In this document: piece by piece, positions 1 through 11,989 of the stretch
How the letters are laid out: each line of letters opens with the position of its first letter
Numbering within the stretch: the first letter of the stretch is position 1
Assembly: GCA_030562195.1 (NCBI GenBank)
Contig: CM060200.1
Coordinates: 17,608,001-17,672,000 of the forward strand
Reading direction: 5' to 3'
DNA length: 64,000 bases
Source: Nipponacmea schrenckii
Taxonomy: Eukaryota > Mollusca > Gastropoda > Lottiidae
Position numbers and translations under genes: made by a program
The notes under the pieces: generated by a model
The model's database searches: none
What the model was told of the DNA's origin: nothing
What the model saw: only the letters and a program-made list of their open reading frames with translations

Positions 1-59
1 TGTGTGTGCAATCTTGTAAGAACATCTGAATAGACTATAGTTTCAAAAATTCATTTCGT

Positions 60-400
60 GACTTCTTGTACCGAATTTTAGAAAAAAAATCAAACTTCTG
101 TACATTTTATTCGATTATCTCGAAAATGGGCAGGTATTCGAATAAAGGCCAAATTATCCATAAAGATTCCAGAAAAGCATTTTCCGAGATTTACAGAAAA
201 AAAACCGCCAGAAAATCACAAAATTAAGACTTTTCATAATATTTTAGCAAATACTCACACATTTATTATGTTACAGAATTTGTACCAAGGTACTTTAATT
301 TTCTGCATTATGCATTAACGCAAATTTAATATTCAATACAATTTTAATTATTTTGTACAAATCCTTCAGATTCCTTTAGATTGACATATGAAAATTGCAC
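60..400. repeat. Diverged copy of an AT-rich dispersed repeat
   Basis: No gene is visible in positions 1-680. Part of it (about 110-300) resembles the segment at 36190-36400 and 40220-40430: the phrases 'aaagattcc', 'cattttcc' and 'gaaaatcaca' occur in the same order and spacing. I read it as an old copy of the same dispersed element. Confidence 0.35.
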
Positions 401-689
401 AAAAACAAAATTTTTGGTTAAAAAATTGTATTAAAAAGGATATGTCGTTAGGGTCTTCAACAGATTATTTAAACATGGGTGAGTTCTTTTCTATAGTAGG
501 TCCTAAAATTGTCATGGTTGAGCTCAACAATTTTAATGAAGCATGTTTTTAGTTGAATGGTTTCGCCAAATAAACACAAAAATATAATATTCAATAAATG
601 TTTCAACCGTAACATAGCTCAGAAGCTGAGAGATCTGTGTCAAACATGGCTAGTTCATAATTTTAAAATTGAAAGGAATTTATAATAAA

Positions 690-1245
690 TATCGCCATTA
701 GAATGTCCATGTCGGTAACAGAACATAAATTCGTCAATGATAACGGGTAGTCTTTCTGGCAAAATACCTTTCATCTTCTTGATTCTGAGTTTTGCTAATC
801 CCCATAAGCCTTCTATAGTATTAGTAGAACATCCCGATTCACTTTTGAACTCCTTGGAATGATTTACGGTTTCGTGGGTGTATCAAATCGATTCCAAATT
901 ATTGTAAGCGGCCCACATATCTGAATAAATCACTGACCCCTTTTCTACATTTTCATTTATTATCTTTATAAGGGTATTCCTGGTTTCCTGTTCCCCGATT
1001 ATACTTCCTCTTTTTACCAAAAAGACTCTCATCGATTTCAATGATATCACTATCGACACCTTCTCGTAATTTCCATGGATTTGCTAACATATCTTTAGTG
1101 CATACGTCTCTGCAAATGTTATACCATTCAATAACTGATCGTTGATCTACCTCCGGCAACAACTTTTCACATTGGTATATTTGGAAATCCAAACAGAAGC
1201 AATATATAACTTGTAAAATCTTCTGAAGAGGTAGTCTTCTTTTCT
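690..1245 (-). pseudogene. Merlin-type (ISXO2/IS1595-like) DDE transposase relic
   Basis: Read on the minus strand from about 1245, the translation carries the hallmarks of a Merlin/IS1595-family cut-and-paste transposase. An N-terminal segment (KRRLPLQKILQVIY) is followed by EIDESLFGKKRKYNRG, with the first catalytic Asp in EIDE. After a frameshift at about 953 come VIYSDMWAAYNN (second Asp), VNHSKEF and TNTIEGLWGLAK (third acidic residue region), then DEFMFCYRHG. The three blocks are in family order and cover most of the catalytic domain. The copy is dead: a TGA ends the first block at 953-955, the frame then shifts, and another in-frame TGA lies just before YTHETVNHS (about 886). A 'ttacag' just upstream of the first block could be an old splice acceptor. 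I did not find terminal inverted repeats. Confidence 0.75.
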
Positions 1246-1900
1246 GTAACAGAAAAATAATTATATCATCTAATTAATTGCCTCTTAAATGAGCATTTCG
1301 TAAATACATCCCGCACTTTATCTTATATGCTTATACAATTTAAAACAAAAACTTATCTGTTTTATGCATTTGCGGAGTAAAATTAGGAGAAAATTGCGAC
1401 AACAACGCAGGACACTATAGACTATCGTTTGTTATTAGTTTTACGAAAACATGCATACTTAATTAACTTAAAGTTTAATTAGAAAAATGCGTGAACCCCT
1501 TGAAACACAAAAAAAAAACAAAAAACATAAAAAAACATATGCAAAAAAAAAGGTGCGATTAAGGAAAAGAAAGTAATCCACATCCCTTTTTTTCCCAATT
1601 GCCTATTGCAATTTCATAGGAAAGTCCCTTCCAAAAACTTGTCAACAAAGGAAAACATTGTTTAGGAATGGCCGCAGATCGCATTTCCAGGCTTCGATAA
1701 TTCAAAATTTTTCACGCGCTTTTAAGATCTGTGTCTAATTTTTCCGAGCCCAACATTCAGTTAAATATATCCAGCATCTTCCTATTTTGCAATAAGAAAA
1801 GTTATATAACATAATAAATAGAAAATACTTCCAAAATTGCGTCAAATGCATTCACCGGGTTTGTAGATGAGACTTTCATATTGACCAGTCTGATAGTGAT
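1246..1900. other. Intergenic AT-rich sequence, nothing recognised
   Basis: No coding signal was found on either strand. The stretch contains A-rich runs around 1508-1555 and no inverted or tandem structure that I could support. Confidence 0.4.
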
Positions 1901-1903
1901 ATA

Positions 1904-2215
1904 AGAGGGCATTATGGATTTCTTTATTTGAATGTGATATGGATTACTTTTATATTATATAACATTTAGAGGGCATTACGGATTTCTTAAGACCAATGTG
2001 ATATGGACTGCTTCGATATGGACTGTAGATATAGTATTTAGAGGGCATTATGGATTTTTTAATACCAATGTGATATGGACTGCTTCGATACGGACTAGAT
2101 ATAGTATTTAGAGGGCATTATGGATTTTTTAATGCCAATGTGATATATGGACTGCTTTTATATTGTCTGTAGATATGGTATGTAGAGGGCATTACGGATT
2201 TCTTACAGTTTGAAA
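1904..2215. repeat. Degenerate tandem repeat, about 64-74 bp period, five units
   Basis: The phrase 'agagggcatta(t/c)ggattt' recurs at 1904, 1968, 2040, 2110 and 2184, giving spacings of 64, 72, 70 and 74 bp. Each is followed by 'aatgtgatatggactgctt'-like text. Units differ by indels, so this is an old minisatellite. Confidence 0.75.
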
Positions 2216-2752
2216 CATTGAATTTTATATGGCCCATAACACTTGTGCTATGTGGACCCCTTTTATATTGGTTAAATTCAGTAATGCTGATTTTTCTTTA
2301 TTTCCCAGTCCGAAATGTACTCATGCGCAAAGTGTGACGTGCTGTCCCTAAACTCATGTTAACTTGTCAACGTTGAGATTTGAGCCTTCTAATCTATGTG
2401 TATCCAAAATTATCAACATTTGAAAGTTATACTATCAAAGTACAATACAGACAATGGTAAGTATACATTTATTAGTTAATGGAAAAAACCACACCCATTC
2501 CGCTAATTAGATGATATAGGACTAAAATACAGTTGTGCCGTATATTTGCATAATAAACGGCAATATATTGCCTCCTCAAACACACTAAATAATTATCGCA
2601 AAATTACATCAACAACATCCAATCAATTTATATTTTAACCTTTTCAAAACTATAATTTTTATTTTTCGCTCATATAGCCTACATTTCCATTTTATAAAAT
2701 TCTGTTATTATAACTGATTATTTTTAACTTGTAAAAAAATTTTACATTACAG

Positions 2753-3746
2753 ATAGTGACAAAGAGAACAGTTTCACCCAAATCCCTATGTCACAAGATT
2801 CTACAGAGAATGATACTCCCTTGGCCTCCTCAAAGGATACACAACACGTCATTAAGCTTGCAGTTACCATGCATATATTAGAGCATGCATGGAAAGCGGC
2901 AGTAAATGGCTTACCACCGACTCCAACACGAACAGAGGTTCAAATAGAAAGTACAGAACAGACGAAATCGATTTTTAACACCATATGGCAACAAAAGTCA
3001 ATCTTCATAGAGGTAGGTACTTTAGTGTAAACAAAATTCGGCCAATATATATTTATTTTCTTCTCAAGCATATATATATGTCCATTGATCTCTAGATATA
3101 CAACAAATTTCTTTACTTGAAATACATGGATTTGATGTGCGTGTGAATCATTCAAACATAATAAAATACCAACTTAATATAATAATAATAATAAAAGTGG
3201 CATCTATTTTACAATGTTCATTGCGTTCCCCTTCAGGCAATAAGTTCAGTACCAGTCACACCAGTGCCTCTAAAAAGTGTCAACCATTCAGAACCAGAGT
3301 TTTCAACTGCGTTTGTCGGAGTCAAGGACCCCTAGTTAGCATTCGAAAACTACAAAAACATATCAAAGGTTCTATTGTGTCTAACATCAAAAGTAAGTTA
3401 AGTTGTTTATTTCCTTTATCAAAGGTTTGGTTGTGTTAATTAAAAAATCACAGGAGAGACCATTATAATTTCATACAAATAAACAGGACCAGCAGGTATG
3501 TAATTATTAAGAACAAATATTCAAAAGTTCACCTTAATATGATTCATTTCAGTCGAATTGGCGAAATTAAAGAGAGACGGATTCAGGTCAGTTAAAGATA
3601 TCAAAACGAGAGGTACCACCAGAACTATGTTCATGAAGATTCCAGGACGAATCATTGATGGCGAATCGCAACCACTCAGATATTCTAAAGGACGCAAATA
3701 TGAACATCGACAGTTACACAGTTTATTTCAACAAACCAATCTTTAG
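2753..3746 (+). CDS. Hypothetical spliced protein, three exons, with a 1-nt frameshift
   Basis: I do not recognise this protein. Three segments are linked by consensus splice signals. Exon A 2753-3012 follows 'ttacattacag' and ends GAG|gtaggt; it has an in-frame ATG at 2788. Exon B 3237-3392 follows 'ccccttcag' and ends AA|gtaagt. Exon C 3553-3746 follows 'catttcag' and ends in TAG. A joins B in frame and B joins C in frame, but within B the frame used at the start (AISSVPVTPVPL...) and the frame used at the end (...KGSIVSNIK) differ by one base. The switch falls in the CCCC run at 3329-3332, where the first frame meets TAG. One missing C, from mutation or assembly error, would explain this. 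An ATG directly followed by gtaagt at 2454-2459 may mark an upstream exon, though its phase does not fit exon A. The C-terminus is basic and has no membrane segment. It could be a host gene or an unrecognised transposon gene. Confidence 0.4.
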
Positions 3747-4355
3747 AGGAAAACATGAAACGAATTTGTCTTCAACACCACCCCTACTTGCATGAATTGG
3801 TGCAATTGTTGAAGTAATGATTAATTAATGCCAAACAGTATATCCTTTGTCTATAATCTATAATTGTCTATATACCCTTGTTAATATTTATATCACTCAA
3901 CAAGCTTTTAAATCTCATTTGATTGTTAAGACAAAGATGTAGATGATAGTGTTATTATTTTATATGATGGTTGTATTCAATTTGTTCATTTTAATACAAT
4001 CATCCGTTCTCTTGTTTATTCCTGAAGGGAATGCTTCTTATATAAAATTTCACACAACTCCTTTGAACCATACTTTCAAAGCACTTATGAATATCAAAGA
4101 AAAAAAAAGTAAAAAAGTGTGACATAAAACGACGAAACCTTGCTAATGTTTCTTTTAATTGTTTGTATTGTTATAATATATGTACATAGTATTTACAAAC
4201 TATCAAATGTCGTTCTTCATTGGATGTATCGTACGTCTGCCCCCCAACCTCACCCCCCCCCCCCTCCACTTGAGCATTCACTTGACCGCATGCTGAAAAC
4301 AGTTGACTGTAATAGATTTACATTAACAAACCACACTAAAAGATTCAATATGAGT
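3747..4355. other. Intergenic sequence, nothing recognised
   Basis: No credible coding signal. The stretch includes an A-rich run near 4100 and a C-rich run near 4252-4266. Confidence 0.4.
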
Positions 4356-5514
4356 ATCATCCTGATCAACAGAGAAATTCTACCTAGATCTGCGACAATA
4401 CGGAGCTGGGCAAGATGCGAAGTTTCGTATGTATGAGTACGTGTCTATCTACCGACTATCCACCGACATCCCATTATTTCTTCCATTCAACCCATTTTCC
4501 TGCCACCTGACTACCTGAAGACATCCAAAAACTGACTTGTCTACCTGCCGACCTGCCGAACCACCCCGACATGTCTACCTGCCGACCTGTCTACCCTCCG
4601 ACATGTCTACCTGTCCACCTACCTACCTGTCTACCCGTCGACCCACCGATCTACCTGCAAAACTGACTCGTCTGCCCTCCGACATGTCTACCTGTCCACC
4701 TGCCAACCTGTTCACCTGCCAACCTGTCCACTTGTCGACCTGCCTTCCAGTCTACTATTTGACCTACCCACTTGTCTTTTAGCCGACCTATAGATATGAA
4801 GTATGATATAATAGTATTTCTGTGAATCTAATTTGCACAAAAAAAGATGTATGAATACCCACAACTCAACAAATGCGCAGTAATTTTCATTTTCTAGCCG
4901 GGACTACTTTATCGTACACTACAGTTGAGCCGAGCGTAGCAAGTTGTCTTCTTAGGGAAAAAACGAGCGTAAAATTCTAATAAAAAAAATAGGCATTTCG
5001 ATAACAAAGCAGTGCGTTCCAAGAATGCACTGCAATAAAAAAAAATATATTCTTATGATAACATTGATCGATGCCAAACAATTATTAATATATTTCGCAG
5101 ATATTTCTACCCAGAAGTTATTTGTTACCAATTAGAATGCTTACTTTAAATATATGATTGCTTATAATGATGGACCAGTATTTATAGTGTAATGTGTCAT
5201 GTTGGACAGCGTGGGTATCAATAGGTTATGAAATGTGAAGAGCCCTAACCTTGACCTTCGTCATTATATTGCAGATTGTACAAGTACTTAAATAATATCT
5301 CTCATCCATCATTCATACATTGTATTGGTGATTGGTCAACTTGCAATATAGCCTTAGTATTAGTATGATTACCAGTTATTTTGATAAATATAGTGCAAAA
5401 CTTAAGTTTGAAGAATTATATATTGTTACATTAAATTGGTTATATTTTCAGTCTCAAAGGATTTTAGAATCATCACCATATGTATTTTTTGATTCTTTAT
5501 ATATTCATGAACCA
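4356..5514. repeat. Tandem segmental duplication, copy 1
   Basis: This 1.16 kb block is repeated almost base for base at 5519-6710, starting at 'atcatcctgatcaacagag' and ending at 'tattcatgaacca'. Only scattered substitutions separate the copies, so the duplication is recent. It contains a CCGACCTG minisatellite, a palindrome-bearing Y-family segment (about 4930-5080) and a truncated copy of the candidate exon at 6648-6734. Confidence 0.9.
4536..4757. repeat. Minisatellite of 'ctacctgccgacctgt'-like units (copy 1)
   Basis: Short C-rich units built from ctacctg, ccgacctg and ccgacatgt are iterated imperfectly. One strand is open for about 80 codons as a Thr/Pro/Cys/Ser repeat. I take this as a by-product of the base composition, not a gene. 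Confidence 0.8.
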
Positions 5515-5518
5515 ATTC

Positions 5519-6710
5519 ATCATCCTGATCAACAGAGAAATTCTACCTAGATCTGCGACAATACGGAGCTGAGCAAGATGCGAAGTTTCGTATGTATGAG
5601 TACGTGTCTATCTACCGACTATCCACCGACATACCGATATTTCTTCCATTCAACCCATTTTCCTGCCACCTGACTACCTGAAGACATGCAAAAACTGACT
5701 TGTCTACCTGCCGACCTGCCGAACCACCCCGACATGTCTACCTGCCGACCTGTCTACCCACCGACATGTCTACCTGCCGACCTGTCTACCCTCCGACATG
5801 TCTACCTGTCCACCTACCGACCTGTCTACCCGTCGACCCACCGATCTACCTGCAAAACTGACTCGTCTGCCCTCCGACATGTCTACCTGTCCACCTGCCA
5901 ACCTGTTCACCTGCCAACCTGTCCACTTGTCGACCTGCCTTCCAGTCTACTATTTGACCTACCCACTTGTCTTTTAGCCGACCTATAGATATGAAGTATG
6001 ATATAATAGTATTTCTGTGAATATAATTTGCACAAAAAAAGATGTATGAATACCCACAACTCAACAAATGCGCAGTAATTTTCATTTTCTAGCCGGGACT
6101 ACTTTATCGTACACTACAGTTGAGCCGAGCGTAGCAAGTTGTCTTCTTAGGGTAAAAACGAGCGTAAAATTCTAATAAAAAAAAATAGGCATTTCGATAA
6201 CAAAGCAGTGCGTTCCAAGAATGCACTGCAATAAAAAAAAATATATTCTTATGATAACATTGATCGATGCCAAACAATTATTAATATATTTCGCAGATAT
6301 TTCTACCCAGAAGTTATTTGTTACCAATTAGAATGCTTACTTTAAATATATGATTGCTTATAATGATGGACCAGTATTTATAGTGTAATGTGTCATGTTG
6401 GACAGCGTGGGTATCAATAGGTTATGAAATGTGAAGAGCCCTAACCTTGACCTTCGTCATTATATTGCAGATTGTACAAGTACTTAAATAATATCTCTCA
6501 TCCATCATTCATACATTGTATTGGCGATTGGTCAACTTGCAATATAGCCTTAGTATTAGTATGATTACCAGTTATTTTGATAAATATAGTGCAAAACTTA
6601 AGTTTGAAGAATTATATATTGTTACATTAAATTGGTTATATTTTCAGTCTCAAAGGATTTTAGAATCATCACCATATGTATTTTTTGATTCTTTATATAT
6701 TCATGAACCA
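5519..6710. repeat. Tandem segmental duplication, copy 2
   Basis: Direct repeat of 4356-5514, separated from it by only four bases. It is about 33 bp longer because its minisatellite has roughly one extra unit (a repeated ccgacatgtctacctgccga block near 5750-5790). Confidence 0.9.
5699..5954. repeat. Minisatellite of 'ctacctgccgacctgt'-like units (copy 2)
   Basis: Same array as at 4536-4757, about one 32-bp unit longer. This shows that the repeat number changed after the 1.16 kb block duplicated. Confidence 0.8.
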
Positions 6711-6734
6711 TTAGCTGACAATAATTCATGTGAG
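6648..6734 (+). CDS. Candidate single exon of an unidentified gene
   Basis: An 87-nt (29-codon) open segment lies between a strong acceptor ('ttatattttcag' ending at 6647) and a donor (GAG|gtaaga at 6735). It starts SQRILESSPYVFFDSLY and ends HEPLADNNSCE. Length and phase are compatible with an internal phase-0 exon. In copy 1 of the duplication the same exon is cut after HEP. No flanking exons were recognised, so this may be a relic carried by a repeat. Confidence 0.3.
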
Positions 6735-6826
6735 GTAAGATTTTACTTTAAATTTTACTACAATACAATTGATTTATAACAATACCAAGTCATACTATTT
6801 AATGTAATTCTATTGAATGTTTTATT

Positions 6827-7320
6827 GCAGTGCGTTGCAAATGACTATTTTTTTTTCGCTTTCTGGTCAGAACGCACAGCCAAAACTGTGCATGTCATAT
6901 ATTAGTTGACATGATCATCTCTCCCACATTGCGTGTCCGTACTAGGTGAATGTAACATGACGCATTTTCGTCACACCGCAAGTGACTTAGGACGTCACTT
7001 TTAAAAAAAACACCATTGCGATTGGCAATAGCATTCTGTATTCATTTCCATCGAACTTTCAGCTTTGATCATCACTTTAACAAAAGGTCAAAAGATAGCA
7101 CTTTAAAAAATTTCAGATTTTGACTTTTGTCGCTGACTTTTTTAATTTAAATTTGTGTGTTTTTTTCAACTTCTACAGTTTTATTTCGATCGAATTGAAA
7201 ACTTACAAGTGGATAGACATTTTTATTGCGAACAAAATTCATTTTTCAAAATTTCGCTATCACTTCCGGTTTTGACGTCATGTGCTTCTCAAGTTGAAAT
7301 TTTAACTTCTAGAATTTAAC
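6827..7320 (+). mobile_element. Helitron/Helentron-like family X, 5' fragment
   Basis: The copy begins with 'gcagtgcgtt' after a T-rich stretch and continues as the same family as 28262, 33039 and 34977. Shared landmarks are the T-run, 'ctttctggtca', 'ccagcc..aactg', 'aaatgacgcatttt' and 'cacttccggttt.gacgtcat'. It breaks off near 7320, where LINE 3' sequence begins. Confidence 0.55.
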
Positions 7321-7329
7321 ATATATTTA

Positions 7330-8187
7330 ATAATAATGAACTCTTTATTTTACATGGGTCAGAATTAGGCCCAATACACAAGGACATGGTCCTGTCTCAC
7401 ATTCAGCCCATGGGGCAATACATTGGAAAAAAAAAAGATAAAAGGAAAAAAATCGAAAATACATAGTATCTCAATATACAATTCGTCCAAAATACTAAAA
7501 ATACACAAGTACATGTGTATCGGATGGACAGATCTATGTTCCGGCGATCAAGCACATGACCACATAATAAATATACAATTCTCCACGTACATTTTGTTTA
7601 AAAATACACAAGTACATGTGCATGAAATGGACAGATTTTCAACCTACAATTTGTTTATAAAATGGATATAATATATAGCTCCCGCGGCCATGCACACGAC
7701 CACAAAAATCACGTATTATTTCAACGTACAATTTGTTTTAAAATACACAATTACATGTGTAAATAATGGACAGATTTATTTTCCGGCGATCAAGTACATG
7801 ACAGCAAAAACCATATATCATTACAAGTACAATTAGTTTTAAAATACACATGTACATGTGTATAAAAGAAGAAAAAAAAAAAGAATTGCCAAAGCGTCAG
7901 TGCATGTGCTGCAAGCGGGCTACCCAACCCTTCTCCATTTTATGTTCTTATTTTTCTATGGGGGGGGGGGGGAGGTAGGATTGGTCCATGCTCAAGACCA
8001 CTTTTAAGGATGTTTACTCATCCCCCGACAGTAATAATTTAGATTTTCAAAATGGTTCAAGTTAGGCCAAAGTAGAATTTTTGGTGGTGATATACCTGTG
8101 AGAAAGGGAAAAAGAAAATTAATAAATTACTTAAATCATTAAATCATGGAGAAACACAATTGTTAAGATAGCCATCAGCAAGTAAGC
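7330..8187 (-). mobile_element. 3' untranslated part of a LINE, with internal tandem repeats
   Basis: Downstream (minus strand) of the RT relic at 8188-9936. It ends with a polyadenylation-type AATAAA (minus strand, near 7347) just before 'gagttcattatta'. Between about 7475 and 7865 a unit of roughly 110-130 bp recurs about 3.5 times: acaatttgt..aaatacacaagtacatgtg..atggacagat..ccggcgatcaag. A 13-14 G run sits at about 7962-7975. I infer that this belongs to the LINE. Confidence 0.5.
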
Positions 8188-9936
8188 CTATAGTTGGTGA
8201 AAAGAATACCTGTGTAACAGTAAGAATGCTTGTGTTAATGAAAGATTACCAAGAATCATCCTTCGAAAAGTCTTAAAATTTTCGTCTAGACCATTCCATA
8301 AAATTGATCCTTTGTATTTAATACTTTGTTTAATCAAATTGATTCGTGGTTTTCGCACCACAAGTTTTGAATTTATGCTAGAATAAGGCGTCTGTTTATA
8401 GTTAAGGAGGCTTGAAAGGTAAGAAGGAGACAAGTTGTTCGGAGTTTTATACATAAATTTATACGAATTAAAATTATGCCTGGTTTTAATGTCAAAATAT
8501 TAAGCCTTCTAAGATTCAGTGACAAATCAGTATTATACTTAGAACCAAGAATTCATTTAAAAGCAATTTTTTGTTTCCTGTGTAAAATATCGGCCGATGC
8601 AATGTCGTGCGAATCCCAAATAGTTGAACAGTAATCCAAATATGGTTGAAAGTGACATTTATAAAGAATAGATCTATATTTTTCAGGCATGATCTTTCTT
8701 AATTGTCGCAGTTGAAATAACTTAGTATTTAAAATTTTAGCAACGAACTTTACATGCGGAGTCCATGAGAGATTTTGATTCACAGTAACACCCAGTTATT
8801 TAAAGTTTTCAACTTGTTCAATAAATTAATTATTAAGTTCAATTGATAAATCTGATGAATATTTTCTTTTTTGAGAAGTTGTAATTAACATACATTTGGT
8901 TTTATTTTCATTTAAAATTATGACATTAAAGGAACACCAGGCACAAGATTGCATCAGTATCTTCTTGCAATTTTAATTGTATGTCAGTAACCGATTTACC
9001 AGAAGTATAAATCGTAGTATCATCCACAAAAATATCACAGTTAGAGTTAATATGCAATGGCAAATCATTAATATAAAGATTAAACAACAAGGGACCTAAA
9101 ATTGATCCTTGTGGTACTCCATACTTTATACTGCGAGAAGACGAAAGAGTTCCATTGACGTAACAACGCTGAGTAAGATTCGACAAGTAATAATTTATGA
9201 AGGTTATTAATGCATTCGAAAAATTGTATAGTTTTAGTTTTTCAATAATTATCTCATGGGAAATCAAATCAAATGCTTTTGTAAAATCAAAGAAAATAGA
9301 ACCAACCATAAGATTATTATTTACTGCATCATAAACGTTTTCAATTATGTTAGTCAGAGCTGTTTGACAAGAACTACTAGACCTAAAACCAGATTGGTGC
9401 GAATACAATAACTTATTATTATTTAAGAAATTATTTATATGTTTTGAATAATGTCTTTCAAGTGGTTTAGATACACTAGATAATACAGAAATTGGTCTAT
9501 AATTATTAGGATCAGATTTAGCGCCGGATTTATACAGTGGTAAAACTTTTGCTTCTTTGAATTTATCAGGAAATATATTTGCATCAATGCATAGATTATA
9601 TATATGTGTCAAAGGACCACTTAACGTAAAAGCACCATATTTGAGAAATAGGGGATTTAATTTATCTAAACAAGCACTTTTGGTTGCATTTAACGATGAC
9701 AACTGTTTCAAAACTTCATATTTGTTAATGTAGGGAATCGAACATTCTTCATTAGAATTTAACTTAGAAGTGACAAATTCTTCTATTTTAGTTACGTAAT
9801 AACCTTTATCAATATTTCTATTAACATGCTTTTGATTAATCAATTTGGATGCAATATTTGAAAAATGATCATTGACTACCTCGGGTTCTAAAGGAATCAG
9901 ATTAGTTGAATTATTAGTCTTATTAGTTAAGGTGCT
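8188..9936 (-). pseudogene. Decayed non-LTR retrotransposon reverse transcriptase (5'-truncated)
   Basis: Minus-strand translation shows a non-LTR reverse transcriptase. SNYRPISVL-type text (NNYRPISVLSSVSKPLE) is followed by HQSGFRSSSSCQTAL, FDFTKAFDLISHEI, GVPQGSILGPLLFNLYINDLP and the active-site block FVDDTTIY. Further down are a LGVT..NLSWTPHV thumb-like segment (about 8553-8800) and a C-terminal region ending at 8188. The frame is broken after the FVDD block (near 8926), stop codons interrupt the 8790-8870 segment, and the frame is broken again between 8454 and 8553. Upstream text (EPEVVNDHFSNIASKLINQKH) runs to about 9936, and endonuclease sequence is absent, as expected for a 5'-truncated insertion. 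Clade uncertain, probably within the Jockey/CR1 assemblage. The endonuclease fragments at 16205-18805 may be the same family. Confidence 0.85.
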
Positions 9937-10439
9937 TCGGAACCTTGCAAAATAAGTTGAAAATGTTTGAAGTCAACTTTTTAATTAGACCTTTATCATT
10001 TGATATTATGTGTTATATGGATGTACTATTATGTTTAATCACCTAACTAAAACTTTATAAAAAAAAATGTTTTTGAAGGGTGTAATTACCATTTATTTGA
10101 AAAAATTGAGACATTCACTAACAACAGAAATTAACCTGTAAAATGTCCATTAAAATAACTATTTCTTATGTCAACACAAGGTCTGATATGTAAACTACAG
10201 AACTCCAGTCGTAAAATTTGGAAAAAATAAATGATATTTTAATAAAAGGCCTTTAAATTTCTTCTAAATTCAGTAAAGAAAAGCGGCCATTTTTTTCGGT
10301 ACTACTTTTTTTTTCATAGTATGGTGGTGTGTATACGCACTACTCAGTCCAGTAAGATAATGTAGTGGTTTCACTTTTTGCAAGAGATATAACGTTCTCC
10401 ATATTAATTCCTAGCAAAAAATCTGAATTTACATCAATA
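9937..10439. other. No gene recognised
   Basis: AT-rich sequence between the LINE relic and the MULE relic. It may hold the degraded C-terminal part of the MULE on the minus strand, but I could not support a reading. Confidence 0.3.
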
Positions 10440-10690
10440 CAAAAGTAATAAGATTTCCGAAATAAGAACATACCACCATTTCCCAATTTCATGTTCTATG
10501 GACGAAAAAGTATGTGTAAACATGCTAGGAATTCCCATTGTTCCCATACATTCACTCAAATGGCTGTTGCGACTTCCTGTCGTCATACATACTTCCCCAT
10601 ACAGCACGGAGGTTTATGTTGTACCACTTCGAACCAGATGTGGTTGTCTTAGGTGATGTGGTCAATTTAATGCTCTGTATCTCTTTCCTC
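10440..10690 (-). pseudogene. Mutator-like (MULE) transposase relic
   Basis: On the minus strand, two frames joined at one frameshift (about 10585) give NINLRAVWGSM and then MTTGSRNSHLSECMGTMGIP followed by SMFTHTFSSIEHEIGKWWY. This block order (N.R.V....TG.....L.E....MG.P.M....F......IG.WW) is characteristic of the conserved N-terminal domain of animal Mutator-like transposases. I could not read a convincing extension on either side, so this is a decayed internal fragment. Recognition rests on motif memory, not an alignment. Confidence 0.5.
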
Positions 10691-11894
10691 AGTTGATAGC
10701 AATGATGCTTTTTGGTTTAATTCAGGATAAACAAGATAGTAACCAAAACAGGAGTTGTACCATCAAATTGCTATTTTCAAAATCCTGCTAGGGGCTTATA
10801 TCCAGTCTCAGTATTTGTTGATATATTTATCAGCAATTTGGATTTTCACTTCATTGACCAATGCAGGAGTGAAAGTAATAAACAACCACACCAGCGAAGA
10901 ACACCCTCACAGTATGATTGCAATTTCAAACACCCTACGAGTGGTAACAAAAATCTAGATCCAGCAGTCTTTGGTAGCCTGATCTGCGATCTTCTTCATG
11001 CAAACTTTACCAATTAAATTGCCTGGGTGAATACCATCCTTGTACAGTTAATAGCTGTAATACCGGCGAGTTGTCGGTTGAGCAGATTCTGCACTGGTAC
11101 TTCTTTTTCTGCACGCTTTAGACACCATGTAAAGATCCACGTAGAAATAATGAGAATGATTTCCGATGTGATTATTTATAGATCTGAGGATTGTGTCCAG
11201 TTGAGAAATTTGAGCTACCAGTTGGCGGTCTTGGTCTTCGAAAACTGATGGATCTTTATGGGTACTTGAACAATCTGCTGATATTTGCCAGCTATATCCC
11301 TGACTAATGAATTGTCACAAGATACAAGACTGATAAAGCCAGATTTGTCCTTGGATGTCAAGTCACAGGTTCCAAGCCAAGCATACACAGGGGGGCCTGG
11401 AACCCAATCTCCTCTGCAAGATTATCTCAGATAGTCAAGGGCATGGGAGTCCTTCCTCCTTTAGAATTAATGACAATTTGTCTTTCAACATCATTACTGA
11501 TTTCTGTCATTAGGCCTAGCAGTAGCAGATCTGGGCCTAGATCTACTAAACTCTAAATGATTCCCCTTGCTATTTGTGAAAAGTAATGGTGTGTAAACCT
11601 TATCTTCCTTTGGAATGCAGCTTTCCTTGGTCATAAATTTTTGAAGTTTCCTATCCATTTTTGAATAGCAATCCTCACATGTATAAGAAATGCGAGCTCT
11701 AAGACACTATCATGCTGACTGCCTGTAGGCCTACGTAGGTATGGTGTAAAAAACATATCGCAGACGTTGAGTAAGGATCGACCTGCCTGTGTATTAATTC
11801 TTCGTTCTTCTTCTGTAACTGTCCTTCTGTGATTCTTCTTGGCCTTTTTGCCGGAGACTGAGTCCACGTCCATACGCTGTCGCGTGCCGTTTTT
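10691..11894. other. No gene supported; possible extension of the MULE relic
   Basis: This has a somewhat higher GC content than its surroundings, and stop-riddled minus-strand translations. Short open stretches on both strands lack recognisable motifs. A low-confidence guess is that it holds the rest of the degraded transposon. Confidence 0.3.
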
Positions 11895-11938
11895 ATACGC
11901 CCACATGAAATGGGGGGCGTATATTGTCGTCACCCACA

Positions 11939-11985
11939 TCCGTCCGTCCGTCCGTCCGTCCGTCCGTCCGTCCGTCCGTCCGTCC
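11939..11985. repeat. (CCGT)n microsatellite
   Basis: About 11-12 uninterrupted CCGT units, i.e. ACGG on the other strand, directly upstream of the tandem cores. Confidence 0.95.
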
Positions 11986-11989
11986 ACAA

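Noticed and set aside
4537..5988. Thr/Pro/Cys-rich open frames
   Set aside because: Arise from the C-rich minisatellite in both duplicated copies; no start context, splice sites or domain.
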